Under the pieces are notes generated by a model. It ran no database searches. It saw only the letters and a program-made list of their open reading frames with translations, and was not told the origin of the DNA. From Desulfobacterales bacterium (GTDB taxonomy: Bacteria; Desulfobacterota; Desulfobacteria; Desulfobacterales; 4be13): a stretch of DNA of 8,054 bases. Below, one piece after another: positions 1-6,770 of the stretch (positions are counted from its first letter, which is position 1; every line of letters starts with the position of its first letter). The stretch covers positions 1 to 8,054 of the forward strand of contig JAOZLU010000314.1 in the NCBI GenBank assembly GCA_029934695.1, in the 5' to 3' direction. The translations under genes were made by a program, and so were the position numbers.

Positions 1-15
1 GCCAGGTACTTATAT

Positions 16-111
16 AGGGCAAAAAATTGTGAAAAAAAATCCGGCTTTTTTTTCTGAATGGGCTGGTTTCTGTTCTGCCGGAAAAAGCCGACCGCTCATT
101 TTTTTTGCCCT
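16..111. repeat. Nested inverted repeat, MITE-like or terminator-like
   Basis: AGGGCAAAAAA at 16-26 is exactly complementary to TTTTTTGCCCT at 101-111 (11 bp). Inside it, CGGCTTTTT at 42-50 is exactly complementary to AAAAAGCCG at 82-90 (9 bp). A third, overlapping near-palindrome spans 31-54: eight A, a CCGG centre, eight T, with one mismatched pair. The structure could fold as a long interrupted hairpin, or act as a bidirectional intrinsic terminator for a gene to the left through its A and T tracts. It could also be a small non-autonomous element with terminal inverted repeats, but no target-site duplication is obvious. The complementarity is direct observation; the role is inferred. Confidence 0.55.
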
Positions 112-134
112 GTAAGGCGATTTCTAAAAAAGAA

Positions 135-260
135 CTAAGATGTAGGGTGGGTGAAGCGTAGCGCAACCCACCAGACACTAAGATGTAGGGTGGGTGAAGC
201 GTAGCGCAACCCACCAGACTAAGATGTAGGGTGGGTGAAGCGTAGCGCAACCCACCAGAC
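135..260. repeat. Three perfect tandem copies of a 42-nt hairpin unit
   Basis: A 42-nt unit beginning CTAAGATGTAGGGTGGGT and ending CAACCCACCAGAC occurs at 135-176, 178-219 and 219-260 without a mismatch; copies 2 and 3 share one C. Each unit can fold: GGTGGGT (146-152 in copy 1) pairs with ACCCACC (166-172), and an inner GCG-TAG-CGC (156-164) can pair as well. Such GTAGGGTGGGT/ACCCACC palindromes are recurrent intergenic elements in many bacteria, including desulfobacteria and cyanobacteria, and resemble REP-type sequences. Perfect identity points to recent tandem amplification. There are no unique spacers, so this is not a CRISPR array. Confidence 0.85.
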
Positions 261-293
261 ACCTCCGGATATCACCTGCGTTGCCATGCACAA

Positions 294-325
294 GGTGGGT
301 TACGCTGCGCTCCACCCACCCTACG
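294..325. repeat. Inverted, diverged copy of the hairpin unit
   Basis: These 32 nt match the reverse complement of the core of the upstream tandem units (for example 225-256) at 28 of 32 positions. It keeps the GGTGGGT and ACCCACC arms and its own internal hairpin potential. With copy 3 it forms a larger inverted repeat around a spacer of about 37 nt (257-293), so the cluster could extrude a cruciform or fold as a long RNA hairpin. Its divergence, against perfect identity among the three direct copies, suggests that it is older or arrived separately. Confidence 0.8.
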
Positions 326-357
326 TTGCCATAGTGGGAGATTCTGGGAAAACAGCT

Positions 358-386
358 TTCACAGACCGCTGATGAACACGGATAAA
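358..386 (+). promoter_or_regulatory. Candidate sigma-70-type promoter for the giant gene
   Basis: TTCACA (358-363) resembles a -35 box (5 of 6 to TTGACA). After a 17-nt spacer, GATAAA (381-386) resembles a -10 box (4 of 6 to TATAAT). It would give a leader of about 55 nt before the GTG start. It overlaps the 10-bp repeats, so the match may be chance. No operator or riboswitch-like element is visible between it and the gene. Confidence 0.3.
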
Positions 387-390
387 CGCG
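371..390. repeat. Two imperfect 10-bp repeats (GATRAACRCG)
   Basis: GATGAACACG (371-380) is followed directly by GATAAACGCG (381-390), 8 of 10 bases identical. From general knowledge, strings such as GATGAACACGGATAAACACGG recur between genes in many deltaproteobacterial and other genomes, so this is probably a remnant of a second dispersed repeat family. That assignment is from memory and was not searched. Confidence 0.4.
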
Positions 391-434
391 GTAATAAACA
401 TACAGACGAAATCATTAAACATATTTGGATTTAC

Positions 435-441
435 AGAGGAG
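435..441 (+). promoter_or_regulatory. Ribosome binding site deciding the GTG start
   Basis: AGAGGAG lies 7 nt upstream of GTG 449. This fixes the start at 449 rather than at the in-frame TTG at 425, which lies upstream of this site. Starting at GTG also gives a clean signal peptide with a basic N-terminus. Confidence 0.85.
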
Positions 442-448
442 AATACTC

Positions 449-3400
449 GTGAAATCTCGTATCTGGAACATAACAGCGGTTTTAGCCCTTTTTCTGGGTC
501 TTATGATGAATCATCTGCCCGCGGCCCTGGCTACGGAGGTGGGAGGAATTATTGACAGCGATACGGTCTGGACATTGGACAAAAGCCCGTATTTTGCAGG
601 CGGGAATATCTTGGTGAAAGAAGGTGTCACACTGGAGATTGAACCCGGGGTCACGGTACGGTTCAGAACCGCACCGATTCAGCCGCTGGGCTATTATCTC
701 AGGGTTGACGGCACATTGCTTGCACAGGGCAGTGAGGAACACCCGATTCTCTTCACGGCTGAAGACGAGAACTATCCCTGGGGATGCATTGTATTCACAG
801 ATTCAAGTACGGACTGGAATGAGGAAAAGTCAGCAGGAAGCGTTCTGAGACATTGTGTCATAGAATATGCAGGCAAAGGCCAGGAGGCTTCCGTTCTGAC
901 TGTCTCCGCCTCTCCCCTTATTGCAGACAGCATCATAAGATACGGTGTGGCTCATGGTATCCGGACACTCGGGGGATATCAGAATATTGTAAGCAACCTT
1001 GTTCATAATAACAATGCCGCCATACACCTCTCCTGTGACGGGGGGCTGATTGAAAATAATTATCTCATTGACAATCAGCAGGGTATCTACCTGGATTCAA
1101 GCCTTTACACAATTGAAATAAAAAATAATACCATCATCAATGCCTCGCCGGAACCTTACGGCGCGTGTATGAGCATACACCTGTATTTTCATTCTGATGA
1201 GGAAGCCGAAGCAAATGCGGCTCAGGCAAATGCGGTTATACAGGCCGCGGCCCAGGCAAAGGCCGCGGCAGATGAGGCCGTGGCCCAGGCAACAGCCTCT
1301 GGCGATGTTGAAGCTTATGTCGCAGCCATGAGGGCAGCGGATGAAGCTGATGCAAGATTCAATGCAGCGGCTGATGCGGCTGAGATCGCAAACGCGACAG
1401 CAATTGCCTTTGCTGAATCCATGACAGCAAAAATACAGATTCAAAACAACCGCATCATAAACCGCTCGGGGAACGCCATCTCAGTCACGGAATACGATCC
1501 CAGGGCAAACTACGAGTTCTCTGTGACGAACAATACCATTGAAAACACCGAAGGAAATTTGTCTGTGTTTCTCTACAGTTGGAAACATGAGAACCCGGAA
1601 CTGCTCGATATGACCGGCAATTGGTGGGGAACCACAGATGACATTGAAATTGACCAGAAGATATACGACGCCAATAATGATTTTTATCTGCCCAAGGTCA
1701 ATTACCAGCCGATTGCAACGAAAGAAATTCCGAATGCAGGCTCAGACTTGTCATATACGCCTCCGGATGGAGAAGAGCCGGAACAGCCCGGAGTGATAAC
1801 CGAAGACACCCTGTGGACAGTCGAGGAAAGCCCGTACATCATCACCACAAATATTTTGATAAAAGAAAATGTCACACTGGAAATTGAGCCGGGGGTTACG
1901 GTTCAGTTTACAACACCCGGGGAACAACCTGCGGGATATTATATCCGGGTGGACGGCATTCTGAAAGCAGCGGGCACCAAAGAGAAGCCGATTCTTTTCA
2001 CCGCACAGGATACAGCCTCTCCCTGGGGATGTATTGCATTCACAGATACAAGCACGGGCTGGGATGAGACAGCTTCGGCAGGCTCTGTCCTTGAATACTG
2101 CATCATCGAATACGCGGGGGTCACTCAGAAAGGGGAAGATGAGGCATTCGGCGGGGCTGCGATCAAAAATTTCTCAGCCTCACCGCTCATCGCAAATAAT
2201 ACAGTCAGATACAGCGCGGGCATGGGAATTTGGGCATCCGGGGGAAAGCAGAGAATTCTGAGCAACCTTATCCATGACAACACAGTGGGGATTGCCCTGT
2301 CCTCCGAAGGAGCTCTGATAGAGAACAATTACATAGCGGATAACGCACAGGGAATCTATCTGGATGAAAACACGGGTAAAATTGAAATAAACAGGAACAC
2401 CGTGATCAGTAACTCATCAGAGACTCGCGGCGCGTGTCTCAGCATAAATCTGTACCACCATGAAAAAGCCTCGGAGATCGTGGTTTCCCGAAATCATATC
2501 ACCAGCAGCGGCAATGCCATTGCCATCTCAGCCAAGGACCCCGAAACAAACGACGAATTCCGTTTCACTTACAACATCATTGAGAACACTGGCGGAAATT
2601 TCTCCGTCTATCTGTATGACTGGCAGAGCGAAGACCCGGACCCGGTCCCCATGACCGCAAACTGGTGGGGGACAGCAGATACCGGCATCATTGATTCTAT
2701 GATATACGACGCGGCTGATGATTTTTACCTGCCCCGCGTTGACTATCAGCCCATTGCCACAAAGGAAATCACAGATGCCGGTTCAACTATCTCGTATCAA
2801 CCTTTGGACGACTACAATGTACCCAAGGTGATAAGCAGGGATACCCGGTGGACCGCAGAGAAAAGCCCGTACCTCATCACCGGGAATCTTCTGGTGAAAG
2901 AAAACGTCACGCTGGAGATTGAGCCGGGGGTCACGGTCCGGTTTGAAACGCCGTCTGTCCCGTCGGCAGGGTATTATATCCGGGTGGACGGCGCATTAAA
3001 AGCAGTGGGGAGCGAGGAGAAGCCGATTCTTTTTACTGCCAAAGACCCCGCGAGTCCCTGGGGATGCATCGCATTCATGGACACAAGCCTGGACTGGGAT
3101 GAGACAGCTTCGGCAGGCTCTGTCCTCAAACATTGTATTATTGAATACGCGGGAAACAGCCAGGAGGGCAGTGCGGAAGAATTTGGCGGTGCTGCAATCA
3201 TAAACTTTTCCGCATCACCGCTGATTGAAAACAATACCATCAGATACAGTGCAGGAGAAGGGATTCGGACATCCGGGGGAAAGCAGCGGATTTTAAGCAA
3301 TCTTATCCATGACAACACGCTCGGCATTGCCCTCTCATCCCAAGGGGCTGTGGTTGAGAATAATGCGATAACAAATAACGGACAGGGCATCTGGCTGGGC

Positions 3401-6400
3401 GACAACACGAACCGTATTGAAATAACAGGAAATACAATTATCAGCAGTTCACCGGAAATTTACGGTGCGTGTCTCAGTGTGAATCTGTACCGTCATGAAA
3501 CACCGTCGAAAATCGTGATTTCCCGGAATCATATCCTCAGCAACAATGGCAACGCCATCGCCGTCGCAACTCACGGACCTGACGCAAACGATGACCTCAG
3601 TTTCACTTTCAACACGATTGAGAATGCTGGCGGAAATTTATCCGTCTATCTGCATGATTGGCAGAGTGAAAACCCGGACCCGGTCAGCATGACAGCGAAC
3701 TGGTGGGGGACAGCAGATACCGGCGAAATTGACCAGATGATACATGACGCTGCGGATGATTCTCTCATTCCCCGCGTCGAGTACCAGCCCATGGCGATAA
3801 AGGAAATTTCAGACGTAGGATCAGATTTGTCGTATCCGTCTCCGGACGATGGCGACGCACCTGGAGTGATCAGCCGGAACACCCGATGGACAGTATCGGA
3901 AAGCCCGTACCTCATCACCGGGAATATCTTGGTGAAAGAGAATGTCATACTGGAGATTGAGCCGGGGGTGACTGTCCGATTCAAAACGCCGCCTGTCCCG
4001 TCTGTGGGATATTATATCCGGGTGAATGGCACATTAAGGGCAGTGGGTGAGGAAGAGAATCCGATCCTTTTTACTGCCGAAACCCCTGCAAATCTCTGGG
4101 GATGTATTGCATTCATGGACACAAGTTCGGACTGGCATGAGACCACTTCAGCAGGTTCTGTTCTTAAAAACTGCATTATTGAATACGCGGGAAACAGCCA
4201 GACGAGCGGCTTGGAGGAATTCGGCGGAGCTGGGATCAAATGCTTTTCCGCGTCACCGCTCATCGAAAACAACACTGTCAGATACAATGCAGGCATAGGA
4301 ATTTGGGTGTCTGGGGGGACTCAGAGAATTCTAAGCAATCTTATCCACGACAACCCGCTCGGAATTGTCATTTCAGCCGAAGATGCTTTATTGGAAAACA
4401 ATTATATGACGAATAACAACCAGGGGATATATCTGGCTCAGATTGCGCGTAAGATTGAGATAAGAAACAATACTATTATCAGCAACTCACCGGAAACTTC
4501 GGGTGCGTGTTTCAGCATAAATCTGTATCGTCATGAGGAACCTTCGGAAATCGTGATTTCCGGAAATCATATCGCAAATCGTATCGGCAACGCCATTGCC
4601 GTGGCATCACATGATCCCAATGCCAACGATGAACTCCGTCTCACTTCCAATACGATTGAGAATACCGGCGGAAATTTAGCTGTCTATCTGCATGACTGGC
4701 AGGGGGACACCACTGAATCGCTCAACATGACGGCAAACTGGTGGGGAACAATGGACATCTCCGAAATTGACCGGATGATCTATGACGCGAACAATGATTT
4801 TAATCTGCCCCAAGTCAAATACCAGCCCATTGCCGTAAAGGCCATCTCAGGGGCCGGATCAGACATCGTGTATTCGCCTTCCTCTGATGAACCGGACGAT
4901 CATCAGCCCGGAGTGATCAGTGAGGACACGATATGGGCACCGCACCCGGACGGAAGCCCGCATATAATCACCGGGAATATTCTGGTAAAGAAAAACGTCA
5001 CATTGAAGATTGAGCCCGGGGTGACTGTGGCATTCAGGCCGGCACCTGTGGAATCTCTGGGATATTATATCCGTGTTGACGGCACATTAAACGCACAGGG
5101 CACCGAAGTTTATCCGATTATTTTCACCTCTGAAGACCCTGCCGGGGCCTGGGGATGTATCGCATTCACGGATTCCAGTGCTGCCTGGGATGAAACGACT
5201 TTGACAGGGTGTGTTCTCAGCCATTGCATTATTGAATATGCGGGCAACAGTCAGGAAGGCGGCCAGCAGGAATTCGGCGGGGCTGCGATTAAATCTTTCT
5301 CCGCATCGCCGTTAATTGAGAACAGCCTTATAAGATATGCAGCTGGCGAGGGGATATGGGCCTCCGGCGGATATCCGCGCATTTTGGGCAACCGTATTCA
5401 TGATACCAGCCGGGCAATGATGCTCTCACCGGAAAACGCGCTGATAGAGAATAATTATCTCATCAGTAACGGGCAGGGGGTCTATCTGAATTCAGGCGCG
5501 GGCAGGATTGAAATAATAAACAACAGCATTCTCAATATCGGGGAAGAGAGCGGCGTTATCCGCTCCTCTGCCGTGGTTTACGGGGGCTGCATGAGCATCA
5601 GCCTGTATCGCCATGACGGAGATCCGGAGATAGATATCCACGGAAATCATATCATCAGCAGTGCGGGGAACGCAGTTGCCATCACATCGCATGATCCTGA
5701 TGCAAACGCCGAGCTTCGTCTGACATCCAATAATATTGAGAATTCCGGGGGGAATTTATCGGTTTATCTGCATGACTGGCAACAGGAGAAACCGGGGCCG
5801 CTCAATATGACGGACAACTGGTGGGGAACAGTGGATGTAAGCGAGATTGACCAATGGATATATGATTCTGAGAATGATTTTTATCTGCCTGAGACAGCGT
5901 ATCAGCCCATTGCATTTGAACAGATTCCGGGTGCATGGTCAGTTCTGACATATCCTCCCCTGGCCTATGCGGGACCGGATCAGGAGGTTGACGGAGATGT
6001 TGTGGTGATTTTGGATGGCTCGTATTCTTTTGATCCTGACGATGTCATGTCCTATCAATGGACCCAGACTGGCGGACGTTCGGTTACGCTGTCTGACACA
6101 GACGCTGTCAAGGCGACGTTTGTCTCCCCTTCTGTGAGTGAGGATGATGCGATTCTGATATTTCAGCTCACAGTGAAAGACGAACTCGGGTTTTGGAATA
6201 GCGATGAGGTGAGCATAACGATCAACGAGAGTCTTGGCGTACAGATGGAGCGGGACAAGGGGCAATGCTTTATTTCAGGCGCTGTCTCGAATTTGCCTGA
6301 TATTGGGTACAGATTCATTCTGGTTATCTTGCTCCTGCTGATTTGTGCTGCCTTCAACTGTCAAGTAAACAGAGAGGAACAATCTGCTATGATACCCAAA

Positions 6401-6649
6401 AGAATGGATGAATATCTCCGGGATCACCTGCCGGAGCCCGCTATTCAGAATCGCATGAAACAGGATGGAGGCTTATGCTTTCTCGAATTTGGCTATACAG
6501 ATGAGCATCTTCTGTCACGCTTGGAAATTACCTGCGACAAGCAAACCATCGCCATTGAAAACGGACTGGACGGAGCAGTCTCCAAGCCTGCCGACATGAG
6601 CGGCAACCGCATTGATGAGTTTGGTGCTGCAATGGGCAAAAAACTGTGA
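449..6649 (+). CDS. Giant secreted right-handed beta-helix repeat protein with PKD/REJ-like domain
   Basis: This 2066-residue protein starts at GTG with a strong ribosome binding site. Residues 1-28 form a Sec signal peptide (MKSRIW, a hydrophobic core, then AALA before TEV). Five tandem modules follow (33-447, 448-792, 793-1138, 1139-1487, 1488-1835). Each opens with a strand block ending LEIEPGVTVxF and continues through WGC-I, C-I/V-IEYAG, asparagine-rich turns such as IENN and GAC/GGC-S. Each closes with NWWGT (at 391, 738, 1084, 1430, 1790) and YQPIA/YQPMA. This is the pectin-lyase-like, NosD/PbH1-type fold; I see no polysaccharide lyase or hydrolase catalytic signature. Linkers are acidic and proline-rich. 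A PKD/REJ-like domain (1836-1926), a hydrophobic segment (1956-1969) and an unrecognised tail (1970-2066) end the chain. It is probably an envelope or surface structural or ligand-binding protein. The fold is well supported; the function is unknown. Confidence 0.92.
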   Translation: MKSRIWNITAVLALFLGLMMNHLPAALATEVGGIIDSDTVWTLDKSPYFAGGNILVKEGVTLEIEPGVTVRFRTAPIQPLGYYLRVDGTLLAQGSEEHPILFTAEDENYPWGCIVFTDSSTDWNEEKSAGSVLRHCVIEYAGKGQEASVLTVSASPLIADSIIRYGVAHGIRTLGGYQNIVSNLVHNNNAAIHLSCDGGLIENNYLIDNQQGIYLDSSLYTIEIKNNTIINASPEPYGACMSIHLYFHSDEEAEANAAQANAVIQAAAQAKAAADEAVAQATASGDVEAYVAAMRAADEADARFNAAADAAEIANATAIAFAESMTAKIQIQNNRIINRSGNAISVTEYDPRANYEFSVTNNTIENTEGNLSVFLYSWKHENPELLDMTGNWWGTTDDIEIDQKIYDANNDFYLPKVNYQPIATKEIPNAGSDLSYTPPDGEEPEQPGVITEDTLWTVEESPYIITTNILIKENVTLEIEPGVTVQFTTPGEQPAGYYIRVDGILKAAGTKEKPILFTAQDTASPWGCIAFTDTSTGWDETASAGSVLEYCIIEYAGVTQKGEDEAFGGAAIKNFSASPLIANNTVRYSAGMGIWASGGKQRILSNLIHDNTVGIALSSEGALIENNYIADNAQGIYLDENTGKIEINRNTVISNSSETRGACLSINLYHHEKASEIVVSRNHITSSGNAIAISAKDPETNDEFRFTYNIIENTGGNFSVYLYDWQSEDPDPVPMTANWWGTADTGIIDSMIYDAADDFYLPRVDYQPIATKEITDAGSTISYQPLDDYNVPKVISRDTRWTAEKSPYLITGNLLVKENVTLEIEPGVTVRFETPSVPSAGYYIRVDGALKAVGSEEKPILFTAKDPASPWGCIAFMDTSLDWDETASAGSVLKHCIIEYAGNSQEGSAEEFGGAAIINFSASPLIENNTIRYSAGEGIRTSGGKQRILSNLIHDNTLGIALSSQGAVVENNAITNNGQGIWLGDNTNRIEITGNTIISSSPEIYGACLSVNLYRHETPSKIVISRNHILSNNGNAIAVATHGPDANDDLSFTFNTIENAGGNLSVYLHDWQSENPDPVSMTANWWGTADTGEIDQMIHDAADDSLIPRVEYQPMAIKEISDVGSDLSYPSPDDGDAPGVISRNTRWTVSESPYLITGNILVKENVILEIEPGVTVRFKTPPVPSVGYYIRVNGTLRAVGEEENPILFTAETPANLWGCIAFMDTSSDWHETTSAGSVLKNCIIEYAGNSQTSGLEEFGGAGIKCFSASPLIENNTVRYNAGIGIWVSGGTQRILSNLIHDNPLGIVISAEDALLENNYMTNNNQGIYLAQIARKIEIRNNTIISNSPETSGACFSINLYRHEEPSEIVISGNHIANRIGNAIAVASHDPNANDELRLTSNTIENTGGNLAVYLHDWQGDTTESLNMTANWWGTMDISEIDRMIYDANNDFNLPQVKYQPIAVKAISGAGSDIVYSPSSDEPDDHQPGVISEDTIWAPHPDGSPHIITGNILVKKNVTLKIEPGVTVAFRPAPVESLGYYIRVDGTLNAQGTEVYPIIFTSEDPAGAWGCIAFTDSSAAWDETTLTGCVLSHCIIEYAGNSQEGGQQEFGGAAIKSFSASPLIENSLIRYAAGEGIWASGGYPRILGNRIHDTSRAMMLSPENALIENNYLISNGQGVYLNSGAGRIEIINNSILNIGEESGVIRSSAVVYGGCMSISLYRHDGDPEIDIHGNHIISSAGNAVAITSHDPDANAELRLTSNNIENSGGNLSVYLHDWQQEKPGPLNMTDNWWGTVDVSEIDQWIYDSENDFYLPETAYQPIAFEQIPGAWSVLTYPPLAYAGPDQEVDGDVVVILDGSYSFDPDDVMSYQWTQTGGRSVTLSDTDAVKATFVSPSVSEDDAILIFQLTVKDELGFWNSDEVSITINESLGVQMERDKGQCFISGAVSNLPDIGYRFILVILLLLICAAFNCQVNREEQSAMIPKRMDEYLRDHLPEPAIQNRMKQDGGLCFLEFGYTDEHLLSRLEITCDKQTIAIENGLDGAVSKPADMSGNRIDEFGAAMGKKL
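545..5953 (+). repeat. Five tandem in-gene repeats encoding beta-helix modules
   Basis: Module boundaries by the G/K-V/I-I-(S/T/D) start are 545-1789, 1790-2824, 2825-3862, 3863-4909 and 4910-5953. That is 415, 345, 346, 349 and 348 residues; module 1 is long only because of an insertion. Modules 2, 3 and 4 are closest in DNA. Modules 2 and 3 share an exact 33-nt run (2059-2091 and 3094-3126) and an exact 27-nt run (2660-2686 and 3698-3724). Modules 3 and 4 share an exact 26-nt run (2862-2887 and 3900-3925). Modules 1 and 5 are more diverged and share features such as a GYYxRVDGTLxAQG segment. Growth by internal duplication, with recent duplication or gene conversion among the middle modules, is the likely history. 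Confidence 0.9.
1193..1429 (+). other. Alanine-rich probable helical insertion in beta-helix module 1
   Basis: Modules 2-5 run from the LYxH strand straight into the next strand (xEIVISxNHI). Module 1 instead has about 79 extra residues (249-327) between LYFH and KIQIQNNRI. 35 of the 79 are alanine; the rest are mostly Glu, Asp, Gln and Asn, with no proline and a single glycine. That composition predicts long amphipathic or coiled-coil helices projecting from the beta-helix. The DNA carries short internal duplications (GCAAATGCGG twice, GGCCGCGG twice, GCCCAGGCAA twice), suggesting origin by local slippage or duplication. The insertion and composition are seen directly; the helical structure is inferred. 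Confidence 0.8.
5954..6226 (+). other. PKD/REJ-like Ig-fold domain of the giant protein
   Basis: Residues 1836-1926 follow the pattern AGPDQ-V-G--V-LDGS-S-DPDD--SYQWTQTGG--V-LSD-------F-SP-V and close with LTVKDELGFWNSDEVSITI. This matches the PKD/REJ (K319L-like) beta-sandwich found near the C-terminus of many exported bacterial proteins, where it acts as a spacer or binding domain. It appears once, complete, and joins directly to the last beta-helix module. Confidence 0.85.
6260..6646 (+). other. CFI-like motif, hydrophobic segment and unrecognised tail of the giant protein
   Basis: After the PKD/REJ-like domain comes GQCFISG (Cys 1940), reminiscent of the Cys-Phe-Ile box near the C-terminus of many exported desulfobacterial proteins. 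A short hydrophobic stretch, FILVILLLLICAAF (1956-1969), follows and may be a membrane anchor. The chain then continues for 97 mostly polar residues (1970-2066) that I cannot assign to a family. If the anchor spans the inner membrane, this tail would be cytoplasmic. Sorting-type C-terminal segments normally end soon after the hydrophobic stretch, so the tail is unexpected. An in-frame ATG at 6389 preceded by AGAGAGG (6371-6377) could allow separate translation of the tail. Confidence 0.55.
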
Positions 6650-6770
6650 GAAGCGCATTATGCCTTGCCGGATAAAATGCCGCACTACCTTCGGGGTGTG
6701 CTGAATCCACGTCACAGACATGATATCAACCCTTAATTCGTTTTGTAAAGTAACAAGGAGGAATATTGCT
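6650..6770. other. Intergenic gap between giant gene and binding-protein gene
   Basis: This 121-bp gap contains no convincing intrinsic terminator and no clear promoter. The only reading frames in it are very short, and the in-frame ATG at 6720 has no ribosome binding site. Whether the two genes are co-transcribed cannot be decided from the sequence. Confidence 0.5.
6755..6761 (+). promoter_or_regulatory. Ribosome binding site deciding the start of the binding-protein gene
   Basis: AAGGAGG lies 9 nt upstream of ATG 6771. It supports that start over the in-frame ATG at 6720, which would add 17 residues ahead of a textbook signal peptide. Confidence 0.88.

Larger units (their letters stand above)
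1..448. other. Non-coding, repeat-rich region upstream of the giant gene
   Basis: No credible gene is visible here on either strand. The stretch holds, in order, an AT-rich nested inverted repeat (16-111), a tandem array of three identical hairpin units (135-260), a diverged inverted copy (294-325), a short 10-bp direct repeat (371-390), a candidate promoter and the ribosome binding site of the giant gene. The accumulation of repeats suggests a tolerant intergenic region that has collected mobile or amplifying small elements. The gene to the left, if any, lies outside the window. Confidence 0.75.

Noticed and set aside
135..260. Regularly spaced repeats resembling a short CRISPR array
   Set aside because: The 42-nt units abut or overlap with no unique spacers between them, and no cas genes are visible.
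286..372. 28-codon reading frame (MHKVGYAALHPPY...) running through the inverted repeat, ending with a GDSGKT-like string
   Set aside because: It consists mostly of the repeat element, has no ribosome binding site, and lacks the full spacing of a P-loop. It is a chance frame.
425..448. Eight-codon N-terminal extension of the giant protein from TTG 425
   Set aside because: TTG 425 lies upstream of the AGAGGAG site and has no ribosome binding site of its own. GTG 449 is well placed and gives a normal signal peptide.
1097..1444. 115-codon cysteine-rich reverse-strand frame
   Set aside because: It is antisense to the alanine-rich insertion; GCN/GCA-rich codons read backwards give Cys, Gly and Arg. 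There is no independent support.
2974..3408. 144-codon reverse-strand frame, with similar-looking reverse frames at 1939-2124, 2125-2328 and 4012-4296
   Set aside because: Their mutual similarity is a by-product of the duplicated beta-helix modules on the + strand. There are no ribosome binding sites or plausible protein features.
6314..6361. Hydrophobic stretch followed by Cys as a lipoprotein signal of a separate gene
   Set aside because: AFNC and LLIC do not fit the lipobox consensus, and there is no good start with a ribosome binding site just upstream.
449..6649. Enzymatic role such as a pectate lyase or polysaccharide hydrolase
   Set aside because: Only the beta-helix scaffold is recognisable. 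I see no conserved catalytic signature of a polysaccharide lyase or GH28-type family repeated in the modules.
6720..6770. 17-codon N-terminal extension of the binding protein from ATG 6720
   Set aside because: No ribosome binding site precedes it, and AAGGAGG before ATG 6771 gives a canonical signal peptide.
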